A stretch of DNA of 64,000 nt. It comes from JAZKJD01 sp040384585. GTDB taxonomy: Bacteria > Pseudomonadota > Gammaproteobacteria > Diplorickettsiales > Diplorickettsiaceae. The DNA is taken from positions 19,168 through 83,167 of the forward strand of contig JAZKJD010000019.1 of the NCBI GenBank assembly GCA_040384585.1. Reading direction: 5' to 3'. Below, piece after piece: positions 17,401 to 26,270 of this stretch; the stretch's first letter is position 1, and each line of letters opens with the position of its first letter. Under the pieces are notes generated by a model. It was not told the DNA's origin. It worked only from the letters and a program-made list of their open reading frames with translations, and made no database searches. Made by a program: the position numbers and the translations under genes.

Positions 17401-18910
17401 GAATACCCAATCTATGTAATGTAGGCGCTCGATTTAATAAAACAGGATGTTCACGAATCACTTCTTCTAAAATATCCCATACTTCAGGTGATTCGTTTTC
17501 CACCATTTTTTTAGCCGCTTTAATGGTTGAAGCTAACTCGTGAAATTGCAGCTTGCTCAAGATAAACGGCTTAAATAACTCTAAAGCCATTTTCTTCGGT
17601 AAACCACATTGGTGTAGCTTAAGCGTAGGCCCCACTACAATCACAGAACGGCCAGAGTAATCGACTCGTTTACCTAATAAATTCTGTCTGAAGCGACCTT
17701 GCTTGCCTTTAATCATATCCGCCAATGATTTTAAAGGTCGCTTATTGCTGCCAGTAATGGCGCGCCCACGACGACCATTATCAAGCAAGGCATCGACAGA
17801 CTCTTGCAACATACGTTTTTCGTTACGCACAATAATATCGGGTGCATTCAGATCGAGTAAGCGTTTTAAACGATTATTACGATTGATCACTCGACGATAC
17901 AGGTCATTCAAATCGGAGGTTGCAAAACGGCCGCCATCTAATGGGACTAAAGGACGTAAATCAGGAGGTAACACAGGTAACACTGTTAGAACCATCCATT
18001 CCGGTTTATTACCTGATTGTTCAAAGCCTTCTAAAAGTTTTAAACGCTTCGCATATTTTTTTAGTTTTGTTTCTGAATTGGTATTGGGAATTTCTTCGCG
18101 TAAATGATTAATTTCTTCGGCTAAATCTAAGGAGATCAACAATTGTTGAATCGCTTCAGCACCCATACGCGCATCAAACTCATCACCATGTTCTTCCATA
18201 GCCTCTAAATATTGCTCATCGGTTAAAAGCTGGCCTCGTTGTAAAGTCGTCATCGCTGGATCAATAACAACAAAGGCTTCAAAATATAAAACACGTTCAA
18301 TATCGCGTAAGGTCATGTCCAACAAAAGACCAATGCGCGACGGTAAGGATTTTAAAAACCAAATATGCGCAACCGGACTCGCTAACTCGACATGTCCCAT
18401 ACGTTCACGACGCACTTTGGTTAGTGCAACTTCAACACCACATTTTTCACAAATAACACCGCGATGTTTAAGACGTTTATATTTACCACATAAACATTCA
18501 TAGTCCTTAATAGGTCCAAAAATCTTTGCGCAAAATAAACCATCCCTTTCTGGTTTAAATGTACGGTAATTGATAGTCTCTGGTTTTTTTACTTCACCAT
18601 AAGACCAGGTACGAATCATTTCCGGTGAAGCTAAGGAAATTCGAATATTATCAAACTCTTCAAGATAGTCTTCTTGTTTTAAAATATTCAATAAGTCTGA
18701 CATTAAAGGCTTTGCAGAAGAAGTATCACTGGAAGTAGGTTGTACCGCTTCTACCATACTCGCCAAGCTTTGTTGAGCAGACTGTTTGTCTCGGTCTTGC
18801 GTTGAAGTCGCGACTTTACCGGCCCCGATGATTTCAGTTCCCGTTACCCTACTTTCAATTTCGCTATTTTCCACTGCTTTTGGTTTAGTTGCCAAGGTTA
18901 TACTCTCCAC
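14471..18910 (-). CDS. rpoC: RNA polymerase subunit beta'
   Basis: Beta' carries the catalytic Mg site, seen as NADFDGDQMAVH near residue 530, and two zinc sites (CLCGKYKRLKHRGVICEKCG; CEARYGICAACYG). The frame starts at GTG 18910 and gives 1479 residues, about 70 more than E. coli. The excess is an N-terminal polar segment before MSDLLNILKQEDYLEEF, which aligns with the E. coli start. An internal ATG at 18703 would give the standard protein but has no clear ribosome-binding site. Six nt separate the GTG from the rpoB stop. Confidence 0.97.
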   Translation of the reverse strand: MESITLATKPKAVENSEIESRVTGTEIIGAGKVATSTQDRDKQSAQQSLASMVEAVQPTSSDTSSAKPLMSDLLNILKQEDYLEEFDNIRISLASPEMIRTWSYGEVKKPETINYRTFKPERDGLFCAKIFGPIKDYECLCGKYKRLKHRGVICEKCGVEVALTKVRRERMGHVELASPVAHIWFLKSLPSRIGLLLDMTLRDIERVLYFEAFVVIDPAMTTLQRGQLLTDEQYLEAMEEHGDEFDARMGAEAIQQLLISLDLAEEINHLREEIPNTNSETKLKKYAKRLKLLEGFEQSGNKPEWMVLTVLPVLPPDLRPLVPLDGGRFATSDLNDLYRRVINRNNRLKRLLDLNAPDIIVRNEKRMLQESVDALLDNGRRGRAITGSNKRPLKSLADMIKGKQGRFRQNLLGKRVDYSGRSVIVVGPTLKLHQCGLPKKMALELFKPFILSKLQFHELASTIKAAKKMVENESPEVWDILEEVIREHPVLLNRAPTLHRLGIQAFEPILVEGKAIQLHPLVCTAYNADFDGDQMAVHVPLTIEAQLEARSLMMSTNNILSPANGEPIIVPTQDVVLGLYYLTRDKINAKGEGLICADVNDVRQLYDAGFAELHAKIKVRIEEVLFDAEGKRQAATTLIDSTVGRALLREILPEGLPFSLINKTLNKKAILSLINECYRRLGLKATAIFADKLMYTGFSYATRAGISIGIEDLIIPEGKAAIIAEAEMEVKEIESQYASGLVTQGERYNKVVDIWSRTNDQVAKAMMEKLASESVIDADGKSVFQESFNPVYMMADSGARGSPAQMRQLAGMRGLMTKPDGSIIETPITANFREGLDVLQYFISTHGARKGLADTALKTANSGYLTRRLVDVAQDMVVTEDDCGAALGILITPHVEGGEIMVPLRERVLGRVLADDVSLPGSDDVVVNKGTLLDEHWVNILEERAVDQVNVRSPITCEARYGICAACYGRDLARGHLVVIGESVGVIAAQSIGEPGTQLTMRTFHIGGAASQVALVNHIQVKSKGRIKLHNIKLVKHADGHFVTVSRSGELTLLDAQGRERERYKLPYGASIKVSNGTEVIPGQVIAQWDPHTHPVVTEVAGYIKFIDLIDGITMNRQTDEVTGLTSIVVTDSKQRGSGGKELRPMVRLADKEGNDLFLPGTRLPAHYFLPINAILSLEDGAAVGVGDIVARIPQETSKTRDITGGLPRVADLFEARKPKEPAILAEISGIISFGKETKGKRRLVITGNDGEVFEALIPKWRHVTVFEGEHVERGEVVADGPLNPHDILRLLGINALSNYIVSEVQEVYRLQGVKINDKHIEVIVRQMLRKVNILDSGESRFLKGEQLEEARLKEENRKLTADNKLPARFEAVLLGITKASLATDSFISAASFQETTRVLTEAAVTGKRDELKGLKENVIVGRLIPAGTGFAYHTESRRQRAANSLARQKKIAEPQVTASDVEQALSQALSETKKDENS

Positions 18911-18916
18911 TTCAGA

Positions 18917-21900
18917 TTAATCTTTAGTTTCTAATTCTGCATTGATCGCCAAGGAACGTATTTCCTTGACTAATACGTTAAATGATTCTGGCATGCCCGC
19001 TTCCATATGATGATCGCCATCTACAATATTTTTATACATCTTGGTTCGACCTGCGACATCATCTGACTTCACGGTTAACATTTCTTGTAAGGTATAAGCT
19101 GCACCATAGGCCTCTAAAGCCCAAACTTCCATTTCACCAAACCGCTGTCCACCAAATTGAGCCTTTCCTCCTAATGGCTGTTGCGTCACTAAACTATAAG
19201 ATCCGGTAGACCGCGCATGCATTTTATCGTCGACTAAATGGTTTAGTTTGAGCATATACATGTAGCCTATCGTCACGGGCCGCTCAAAACATTGGCCGGT
19301 TCTACCGTCATACAATGTAGTCTGACCCGCTTCTGGTAAATCCGCTAAACGCAACATACGTTTAATTTCCATTTCGGTAACCCCATCAAAGACTGGAGTC
19401 GCCATAGGAACTCCATTGCGCAGATTTTGTGCCAATTCTATGACCTCTCCATCGGATAGGCTATCGAGATCGACTTTTTGCGCCGCTTGTTTATTGTCGT
19501 TATAAATAGAGCCTAAAAAAGTCTTTATTTCCTTAATATTTTTCTTTGCATCCAACATTCCAGCAATTTTTAAGCCCAAACCTTTTGCCGCCCAACCTAA
19601 ATGCGTTTCTAATACTTGGCCTACGTTCATACGAGATGGCACACCTAATGGGTTTAGCACGATATCAACAGGCGTCCCATCTGCCATATAGGGCATATCT
19701 TCAACTGGAATAATCGTTGAAATAACCCCTTTGTTACCATGACGTCCTGCCATTTTATCACCCGGCTGAATACAACGCTTAATCGCCAGATAAACTTTAA
19801 CGATCTTCAGGATTCCTGGCGCGAGATCATCCCCTTGCGTTAGTTTTTTTCGTTTATTTTCAAACTTTTCCTCTAAAGACAAACGAGCCGCTTTAAGCTG
19901 TTTGGAAACCGCTTCCAATTGTTGATTTGCGGCTGTATCACGCAAACTCACAGAAAACCACTGATCCTTAGCCAGCCCAGCCAAATACTCTAGTGTCACT
20001 TTGGTACCCGATTTCAGTTTATTAGGACCACTACTCGCCACCGCGCCAATCAATAACGTCTCTAGACGTTGATAACTGTCATTTTCTAAAATTCTAAATT
20101 CGTCATACAAGTCCTTTTTAATTTTTTCTAAGGCCATTTCCTCAATACTTAAGGCTCGCTGGTCTTTTTCTAAACCATCTCGTGTAAACACTTGTACATC
20201 AATAATGGTTCCCTTCATACCCGATGGCACACGCAAAGAACTATCCTTTACATCAGAGGCTTTTTCACCAAAAATAGCCCGCAATAATTTTTCCTCTGGC
20301 GTCAACTGGGTTTCACCCTTAGGCGTAACCTTTCCAACCAGAATATCACCCGCTTCAACCCAAGCGCCCAGATGCACAATTCCTGATTCATCTAATTTAG
20401 ACAAAGCCCCTTCACCCACATTAGGAATATCCGAAGTGATTTCTTCCGCACCTAATTTAGTATCGCGTGCAATACAGGTCAGCTCTTCAATGTGAATAGA
20501 GGTGAAACGATCTTCCGAAACAACACGCTCTGAAATTAAAATAGAATCTTCAAAGTTATAACCATTCCACGGCATAAAAGCGACGAGTAGATTGCGACCT
20601 AATGCTAGCTCACCCAGATCGGTAGAAGGACCATCCGCTAACACATCGCCTTTTTTAATCCTATCACCTTTATTTACTAAGGGACGTTGGTTAATGCAAG
20701 TATTCTGATTAGAACGCGTATATTTAGTTAAGTTATAGATATCAACCCCTGCCGTACCCGCAACGGCTTCTTCATCATCAACTCTCACCACAATGCGTCC
20801 CGCATCAATAGAGTCAATAAAGCCGCTGCGTTTTGCAACCACCACAACCCCTGAGTCAATCGCCACTTTACGCTCCATGCCCGTTCCAACTAAAGGCTTT
20901 TCAGTACGCAAGGTTGGAACCGCTTGGCGTTGCATGTTAGAACCCATTAAGGCACGGTTTGCATCATCGTGTTCTAAGAAGGGAATTAAAGAAGCCGCCA
21001 CGGAAACAACTTGCGCAGGTGATATATCCATATAATTCACTTTATCGGCTGTTGTCAGCATCGATTCATTACGATGACGGCAGGGAATCAAATCATCTAT
21101 TAATTTTCCACCGCCATCTAATCGAGTATTCGCCTGGGCAATGACATATTTACCTTCTTCAATCGCTGATAAATACTGAATCTCTTTCGTCACTTTACCG
21201 TTTTCCACCTTCCGATACGGTGTTTCGAGGAATCCATAGTGGTTCGTCCTCGCATACACTGCTAAAGAGTTAATTAAACCAATATTAGGACCTTCCGGTG
21301 TTTCAATGGGACAAACACGTCCATAATGGGTGGGATGTACGTCCCTAACCTCAAATCCAGCACGCTCACGTGTCAAACCACCGGGTCCTAATGCAGAAAC
21401 ACGTCGTTTATGCGTAATTTCTGACAGTGGATTCACTTGATCCATAAACTGTGATAATTGACTAGAACCAAAAAATTCTTTTATTGCCGCAGAAATAGGC
21501 TTGGCATTGATTAAGTCTTGCGGCATTAAATTTTCAGATTCCGCAACGCTTAAACGATCTCGCACTGCTCGCTCAACACGAACTAAACCGACACGAAATT
21601 GATTTTCCGCCATTTCACCAACACTACGTACACGTCGATTACCTAGATGGTCGATGTCATCGACATCGCCTTTGCCATTACGAATATCAATCAATGCTTT
21701 TAATACATCGACAATATCGTCTTTCGCTAAAGTACCCGCACCGATAATCTCTTCGCGGCCTAAACGGCGATTAAATTTCATCCGACCTACCGCAGATAAA
21801 TCATAACGATCAGACACAAAAAATAGATTTTTAAATAAAGCTTCCGCCGCTTCCTTGGTAGGTGGCTCACCAGGACGCATCATGCGATAGATTTCCACCA

Positions 21901-23050
21901 ATGCTTCTTGCTGACTATGACTAGGATCAATACGTAAGGTCGTTGAAATATAAGCGCCAGAATCCAAATCATTTGTATAGAGGACTTCAATGGTTTTTAG
22001 CGGTGATTCAACAATTTTTTTGATAGCTTCCGCTGTCAATTCGGTATTTGCTTCAAACAGGATCTCACCAGTTTCTGGATCAATGAGCGGTTTTGCTAGG
22101 GTCTTACCTAACAAATAATCCGGCGTCAATGATAGTTGTTTAATTTTTGCTTGTTCTAATTGCCGAATCTGGCGCGCCGCAATACGACGTCCTTGCTCGA
22201 CAATAATATTACCCTTGGCATCCTTGATATCAAAGGTTGCTATCTCACCGCGCAGTCGTTCAGGAACAAGATCTAAGACAAGCGATTCGCCTTTAAAATG
22301 GAAGACGTTATTGCTAAAAAATAATTCAAGAATTTCTTCTGTGGTAAACCCTAATGCACGTAGCAGTATCGTAGCGGCTAATTTACGACGCCTATCGATA
22401 CGGACAAAAAGATTGTCTTTCGGATCAAACTCAAAATCTAACCAAGAACCACGGTAAGGAATAATCCGTGCCGCATAAAGTAATTTGCCAGAGGAATGGG
22501 TTTTACCTTTATCATGCTCAAAAAACACGCCTGGCGATCGATGTAATTGCGAAACAACCACACGATCTGTCCCATTAATCACAAAGCTACCCGTATCTGT
22601 CATGAGCGGAATTTCGCCCATATAAACTTCTTGTTCTTTAATATTTTTAATTCTTGTCGTACTAGGCGCCGCTTCCTTGTCGTAAATAATAAGACGCATT
22701 TTAACCCGTAACGGAGCACCATAGGTTAGGCCACGCGCTTGACACTCTTTAACATCGAAGGGGGCCTGGCCTATACGGTAGTCAATATACTCCAGAGTGG
22801 CTTCCCCACCGGAATAAGATGAAATAGGAAATACAGATTTAAAAGCGGCATTTAAACCGAAATCACCGAGCGAATCCGCTAAAGTATCGGTTTGTAGAAA
22901 ACGGTGATAAGACTCGATTTGAGTCGCTAAAAGATAAGGCGCCTCCATAATCGTGGCTTGTTTACCAAAATTTTTCCGAATACGCTTTTTTTCTGTAAAA
23001 GAATAAGGTATGACTGCTGACTTCGTTGCTTGTGTCCGAATTACCATCAA
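18917..23050 (-). CDS. rpoB: RNA polymerase subunit beta
   Basis: The 1377-residue product contains all the usual beta regions, including the rifampicin pocket GSSQLSQFMDQVNPLSEITH followed by KRRVSALGPGGLTRERAGFE. Position 518 (E. coli numbering) is Val where E. coli has Asn. The C-terminal KAQFGGQRFGEMEVWALEAY is intact. It lies between rplL and rpoC; the spacer to rplL holds a two-hairpin repeat. Confidence 0.99.
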   Translation of the reverse strand: MMVIRTQATKSAVIPYSFTEKKRIRKNFGKQATIMEAPYLLATQIESYHRFLQTDTLADSLGDFGLNAAFKSVFPISSYSGGEATLEYIDYRIGQAPFDVKECQARGLTYGAPLRVKMRLIIYDKEAAPSTTRIKNIKEQEVYMGEIPLMTDTGSFVINGTDRVVVSQLHRSPGVFFEHDKGKTHSSGKLLYAARIIPYRGSWLDFEFDPKDNLFVRIDRRRKLAATILLRALGFTTEEILELFFSNNVFHFKGESLVLDLVPERLRGEIATFDIKDAKGNIIVEQGRRIAARQIRQLEQAKIKQLSLTPDYLLGKTLAKPLIDPETGEILFEANTELTAEAIKKIVESPLKTIEVLYTNDLDSGAYISTTLRIDPSHSQQEALVEIYRMMRPGEPPTKEAAEALFKNLFFVSDRYDLSAVGRMKFNRRLGREEIIGAGTLAKDDIVDVLKALIDIRNGKGDVDDIDHLGNRRVRSVGEMAENQFRVGLVRVERAVRDRLSVAESENLMPQDLINAKPISAAIKEFFGSSQLSQFMDQVNPLSEITHKRRVSALGPGGLTRERAGFEVRDVHPTHYGRVCPIETPEGPNIGLINSLAVYARTNHYGFLETPYRKVENGKVTKEIQYLSAIEEGKYVIAQANTRLDGGGKLIDDLIPCRHRNESMLTTADKVNYMDISPAQVVSVAASLIPFLEHDDANRALMGSNMQRQAVPTLRTEKPLVGTGMERKVAIDSGVVVVAKRSGFIDSIDAGRIVVRVDDEEAVAGTAGVDIYNLTKYTRSNQNTCINQRPLVNKGDRIKKGDVLADGPSTDLGELALGRNLLVAFMPWNGYNFEDSILISERVVSEDRFTSIHIEELTCIARDTKLGAEEITSDIPNVGEGALSKLDESGIVHLGAWVEAGDILVGKVTPKGETQLTPEEKLLRAIFGEKASDVKDSSLRVPSGMKGTIIDVQVFTRDGLEKDQRALSIEEMALEKIKKDLYDEFRILENDSYQRLETLLIGAVASSGPNKLKSGTKVTLEYLAGLAKDQWFSVSLRDTAANQQLEAVSKQLKAARLSLEEKFENKRKKLTQGDDLAPGILKIVKVYLAIKRCIQPGDKMAGRHGNKGVISTIIPVEDMPYMADGTPVDIVLNPLGVPSRMNVGQVLETHLGWAAKGLGLKIAGMLDAKKNIKEIKTFLGSIYNDNKQAAQKVDLDSLSDGEVIELAQNLRNGVPMATPVFDGVTEMEIKRMLRLADLPEAGQTTLYDGRTGQCFERPVTIGYMYMLKLNHLVDDKMHARSTGSYSLVTQQPLGGKAQFGGQRFGEMEVWALEAYGAAYTLQEMLTVKSDDVAGRTKMYKNIVDGDHHMEAGMPESFNVLVKEIRSLAINAELETKD

Positions 23051-23081
23051 AGTTCACCTAGTTAGAGAACAAAACAATATT

Positions 23082-23176
23082 GAAGGAGAGAATCGCGGTT
23101 CTCTCCTTGGAAATCCTCATCGCGAAAAGAAAATATTCGAAGTTGCTGTTCGGCAACTTCGGGTATATATCGTTTT
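23082..23176. repeat. Family B hairpin repeat in the rplL-rpoB spacer
   Basis: Two perfect or near-perfect hairpins occur in tandem: GGAGAGAATCGCGGTTCTCTCC and GAAGTTGCTGTTCGGCAACTTC. The same pair, with the linker CTTGGAAATCCTCATCGCGA, occurs at 27900-28000 and in part at 33320-33380. Here it occupies the place where E. coli has an attenuator and RNase III site that set the L7/L12 to beta ratio, so it could influence rpoBC expression. Confidence 0.75.
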
Positions 23177-23196
23177 TGGATGTAAACGCATTGACC

Positions 23197-23586
23197 TTAT
23201 TTAATGTTAACTTTAGCACCGGCTTCTTCAAGCTTCTTCTTATGTGCTTCTGCATCCGCTTTAGGAAGTGCTTCCTTAATCACTGCAGGTGCTGATTCAA
23301 CGAGGTCCTTGGCTTCTTTCAAGCCTAAACCCGTTATTTCACGCACAACCTTAATCACATTAATTTTGTTAGGGCCTATTTCGGCAAGATGTAGGTCAAA
23401 TTCGGTCTTCTCTTCGACAGCAGCGACGGCTCCAGCTGCGGCAGGAGCCGCTACGGCGACTGTCGCGGCAGCAGCAGAAACACCAAATTTTTCTTCCATG
23501 TTCTTAATAAGGTCCACAACATCCATCACGCTCATATTAGCAATTGCATTTAATACATCTTCTTTAGAATTAACGGACGTACTCAT
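23197..23586 (-). CDS. rplL: 50S ribosomal protein L7/L12
   Basis: L7/L12 forms the stalk that recruits translation factors. The 129-residue product has the N-terminal dimerisation domain, an alanine-rich hinge around residues 38-56 and the C-terminal domain with GLGLKEAKDLVESAPAVIKE. It follows rplJ by about 90 bp, the standard order. Confidence 0.98.
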   Translation of the reverse strand: MSTSVNSKEDVLNAIANMSVMDVVDLIKNMEEKFGVSAAAATVAVAAPAAAGAVAAVEEKTEFDLHLAEIGPNKINVIKVVREITGLGLKEAKDLVESAPAVIKEALPKADAEAHKKKLEEAGAKVNIK

Positions 23587-23676
23587 AATGATTCACTCCA
23601 AAAAAATAAAAAATTCTTATATTCTTAGCACTTGAATTTTCCGGAAATCCAATTACTTTGAGTATATTCAACTAAT

Positions 23677-24210
23677 TTAATTACCTAGCGCTTGACGCTG
23701 TTCACGTAACGCTGCAACTGTACGTACTAATTTGGCATGTGGTTCTAGCAAAGTACGCAGCAGTTTAGTAATAGGTGCTTTCATAACCGCCATCAAGGTG
23801 GCAATCGATTCATCACGCGTCGGTAGATTAGCAAGCTTATCGAGCTCATTAACAGAAAGTAATTGACCATCAAAAGCTAAGGCCTTGACTAGCAATTTCT
23901 CATTTTGTTTGGTAAATGCTCTAATAAGCCGTGCTGCCGCACCGGGTTCTTGTTGGGAAAATGCTAAGAGTAAAGGACCGACCAAGGTATCCTGAAGACA
24001 CGCAAAACCTGTTCCTTCTAAAGCACGTCGCGCCAGCGTATTACGCACAACACGCAAATATACACCTGAGTTACGTGCTTGTACCCGCAATTGACTCATC
24101 TCTCCCACAGTTAATCCACGATATTCAGCAGTCACTGCTGATAGCGCACTTTTTGCAATCTCTCCGACTTCCGCGACAATGGCCTGTTTATCTGCAAGTC
24201 TTAATGTCAC
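23677..24210 (-). CDS. rplJ: 50S ribosomal protein L10
   Basis: L10 anchors the L7/L12 stalk to 23S rRNA. The 177-residue product begins with GTG and reads MTLRLADKQAIVAEVGEIAK; AYRGLTVGEM-like (EYRGLTVGEMSQLR) and RNTLARRALEGTGF segments are family features. AGAGGAG lies about 11 nt upstream. In E. coli the L10-L7/L12 complex binds the leader; here the leader region is interrupted by mobile repeats. Confidence 0.97.
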   Translation of the reverse strand: MTLRLADKQAIVAEVGEIAKSALSAVTAEYRGLTVGEMSQLRVQARNSGVYLRVVRNTLARRALEGTGFACLQDTLVGPLLLAFSQQEPGAAARLIRAFTKQNEKLLVKALAFDGQLLSVNELDKLANLPTRDESIATLMAVMKAPITKLLRTLLEPHAKLVRTVAALREQRQALGN

Positions 24211-24303
24211 GTTGTAGTTTCTCCTCTATTTTTAGGGAACTGGAGTGTATCAGCATTAGGATAATAGGCAGCAAGCTACTCTAGAATCCGTCTGTAACAC
24301 ATT

Positions 24304-24445
24304 AGACCTCTTTCAAAACCTGCGTTATAGACTTGATTTCATTGTTAAACGATTTGCTGCGGTCCTCATTGACTTTAGTAAACTCCGGTCCTCCCAAATC
24401 GTTTGCCTCGAACTCAAGCCCATCACTGGGTTTTGAAAGAGGTCT
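24304..24445. mobile_element. Family C MITE-like element with 17-bp inverted ends
   Basis: The ends AGACCTCTTTCAAAACC and GGTTTTGAAAGAGGTCT are perfect 17-bp inverted repeats. A second inverted pair, AACGATTTG and CAAATCGTT, is nested inside. The 142-bp unit has no ORF. The ends resemble those of IS5-group insertion sequences (from memory, not searched), so it may be a non-autonomous derivative. Confidence 0.8.
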
Positions 24446-24461
24446 ATTCCAGCAATTTACT

Positions 24462-24604
24462 AGGTTCTGCCCCTAAAGTCCCCTTGTCACCATTTTCTGC
24501 GTCAAAAACAGCTCAAAAACACTCTGACCTTGTGTAAATTCCGTTTTTTTTCGCTGTTTTCGCCTTGCGGATGACGACAATCATCACATTAGAAACAGAA
24601 CCTA
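24462..24604. repeat. Family A element, full copy downstream of rplA
   Basis: The 143-bp unit starts AGGTTCTGCCCCTAAAGTCC and ends AGAAACAGAACCT; the ends are inverted repeats. The inner part AAAACAGCTCAAAAACACTC and CGCTGTTTTCGCCTTGCGGA folds back on itself. It is closely similar over its whole length to the copy at 26127-26270. With the family C element it accounts for about half of the 647-bp rplJ-rplA gap; the remainder (24605-24857) shows only a weak CCCCT/AGGGG hairpin near 24775. Confidence 0.8.
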
Positions 24605-24857
24605 AGGTTTTGGTGGCCGTAAACGGTTCACCGTCTGCGTAGGAATTAAGCATTCATAAAAACAGAAATTAAACCCTCTCCGCGCTTATCAACACACCTA
24701 CGGTCTCCGACAGTTAGTAGGAAAAACCCACTTTCTGCGAATTCATTAATCTCATAAACTAGTCTTTCTTTGGCCCCTACTATTCTAATAAGGGGTAGCT
24801 CTTCTATCCTAAATAACACTTTTAGTCAAGTAAAAAGCTATTCCTTTGGTATAAAAT

Positions 24858-25559
24858 CTATCCCGGTTCTGCAAGCGATGCAATACTTATCAGCAACCCT
24901 GGCCCCATCGTAGACGACAGAGTTAGCTTCTTTAAAAAAACACCTTTTGTTGTACTTGGTTTTGCTTTTTTAATAGCTGCCAGTAATGCATCTAAATTTT
25001 CTTGCAGTTTCGGCACTTCGAAATTAAGCTTTCCAATTGTGCAGTGCACAATTCCACCTTTATCGGCACGGTAACGCACTTGTCCTGACTTAGCATTATG
25101 CACTGCTGTCGTTACATCGGTTGTCACCGTGCCAATTTTAGGGTTGGGCATTAAGCCTCTAGGGCCTAATATTTGACCTAGTTGGCCTACAAATCGCATC
25201 GCATCCGGCGTTGCAATCAGCACGTCAAAGTCTATTTTTCCTGACTTAATAGTCTCGGCAAGTTCTTCAAAACCCACAATATCTGCACCAGCCACTTTAG
25301 CCGCTTCCGCATTAGCCGCCTGAGCAAAAACAGCAACGCGAGTCGTTCGACCAATTCCATTCGGCAACACAACTGCCCCCCGAACCGCTTGATCAGATTT
25401 ACGCGGATCAATCCCTAGGTTAATGCTGACGTCAACGCTTTCATTAAATTTAACAGTAGAAACTTCTTTGAGTAAGGAAAGCGCTTCCAAAATAGTATAG
25501 GTCTTATTTAGAGTAAGCTTTTTTTGGATAAGCTTTAAACGCTTACTAAGTTTAGCCAT
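24858..25559 (-). CDS. rplA: 50S ribosomal protein L1
   Basis: L1 forms the mobile stalk at the E site and represses rplKA translation in E. coli. I place the start at ATG 25559 (MAKLSKRLKLIQKK), giving 233 residues, the family length; a GGGGGA run precedes it. A longer frame reaching 25628 lies inside rplK and is not L1-like. The signature GQILGPRGLMPNPKIGTVT is present. Confidence 0.98.
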   Translation of the reverse strand: MAKLSKRLKLIQKKLTLNKTYTILEALSLLKEVSTVKFNESVDVSINLGIDPRKSDQAVRGAVVLPNGIGRTTRVAVFAQAANAEAAKVAGADIVGFEELAETIKSGKIDFDVLIATPDAMRFVGQLGQILGPRGLMPNPKIGTVTTDVTTAVHNAKSGQVRYRADKGGIVHCTIGKLNFEVPKLQENLDALLAAIKKAKPSTTKGVFLKKLTLSSTMGPGLLISIASLAEPG

Positions 25560-25560
25560 C

Positions 25561-25995
25561 TTATATTCCCCCTTCCACTTCAATACCCATATTACGCGCT
25601 GTTCCAGCAATCGTACGGATCGCTGCATCTAAGTCACTTGCTGTTAAATCAGGCATCTTGAGCGTCGCAATTTCTGCCAGCTGCTTACGAGTAATTTTAC
25701 CGACCTTATTTTTATTCGGCGTACTACTCCCTTTAGAAACGCCCACTGCTTTGCGCACAAGATAAGAAGCGGGCGGCGTTTTAATAATGAACGTAAAACT
25801 ACGATCACTATAAACCGTAATAACAACGGGCATTGGCATGCCCTTCTCGACATTTTGTGTTCGTGCGTTAAAGGCCTTGCAAAACTCCATAATATTCACC
25901 CCTTGCTGACCCAGCGCGGGACCGATAGGAGGTGCAGGATTGGCCTCACCCGCCTTAACCTGCAGTTTTACATAGGCTTGAATTTTCTTTGCCAT
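25561..25995 (-). CDS. rplK: 50S ribosomal protein L11
   Basis: L11 binds the GTPase-associated centre and is required for RelA activation. The 144-residue product begins MAKKIQAYVKLQVKAGEANP and has the proline-rich PAPPIGPALGQQGVNIMEF typical of thiostrepton-binding L11. The stop lies 1 nt before the rplA start. Confidence 0.98.
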   Translation of the reverse strand: MAKKIQAYVKLQVKAGEANPAPPIGPALGQQGVNIMEFCKAFNARTQNVEKGMPMPVVITVYSDRSFTFIIKTPPASYLVRKAVGVSKGSSTPNKNKVGKITRKQLAEIATLKMPDLTASDLDAAIRTIAGTARNMGIEVEGGI

Positions 25996-26126
25996 TTTTT
26001 TCTCCGGGTATCACGCTTATAGTAATAAGCTCCCCATTAAGCCGAGCTCACACTACAGAATTTTTCTTTAGCGCGAGTCCGAACAGTTTATCTTTATCCC
26101 TTATCAGGACCCCTTAAACAGAATCT

Positions 26127-26270
26127 AGGTTCTGTCTCTAAAGTCCCCTTGTCGCCATCTGCTACATTAAAAACAGCTCAAAAATACTCATTTACGTTGT
26201 GTAAACTCCGTTTTTTTCGCTGTTTTCGCCTTGCAGATGAACGACAATCATCACGTTAGAAACAGAACCT
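26127..26270. repeat. Family A element, full copy abutting nusG
   Basis: This 144-bp unit starts AGGTTCTGTCTCTAAAGTCC and ends AGAAACAGAACCT, in the same orientation as the copy at 24462. Its right end overlaps the nusG stop codon (TAG at 26271-26269 on the minus strand, read as GCG-TAG-GTTCTG). The two copies bracket rplK-rplA. It fills more than half of the 273-bp rplK-nusG gap. Confidence 0.8.

Noticed and set aside
21450..21475. Val at RpoB position 518 as a rifampicin-resistance signature
   Set aside because: Position 518 changes have variable effect and the residue varies naturally among bacteria; the other contact residues (D516, H526, S531) are wild type, so resistance cannot be claimed.
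25560..25628. Longer L1 reading frame
   Set aside because: It lies inside rplK; the ATG at 25559 gives the standard L1 N-terminus.
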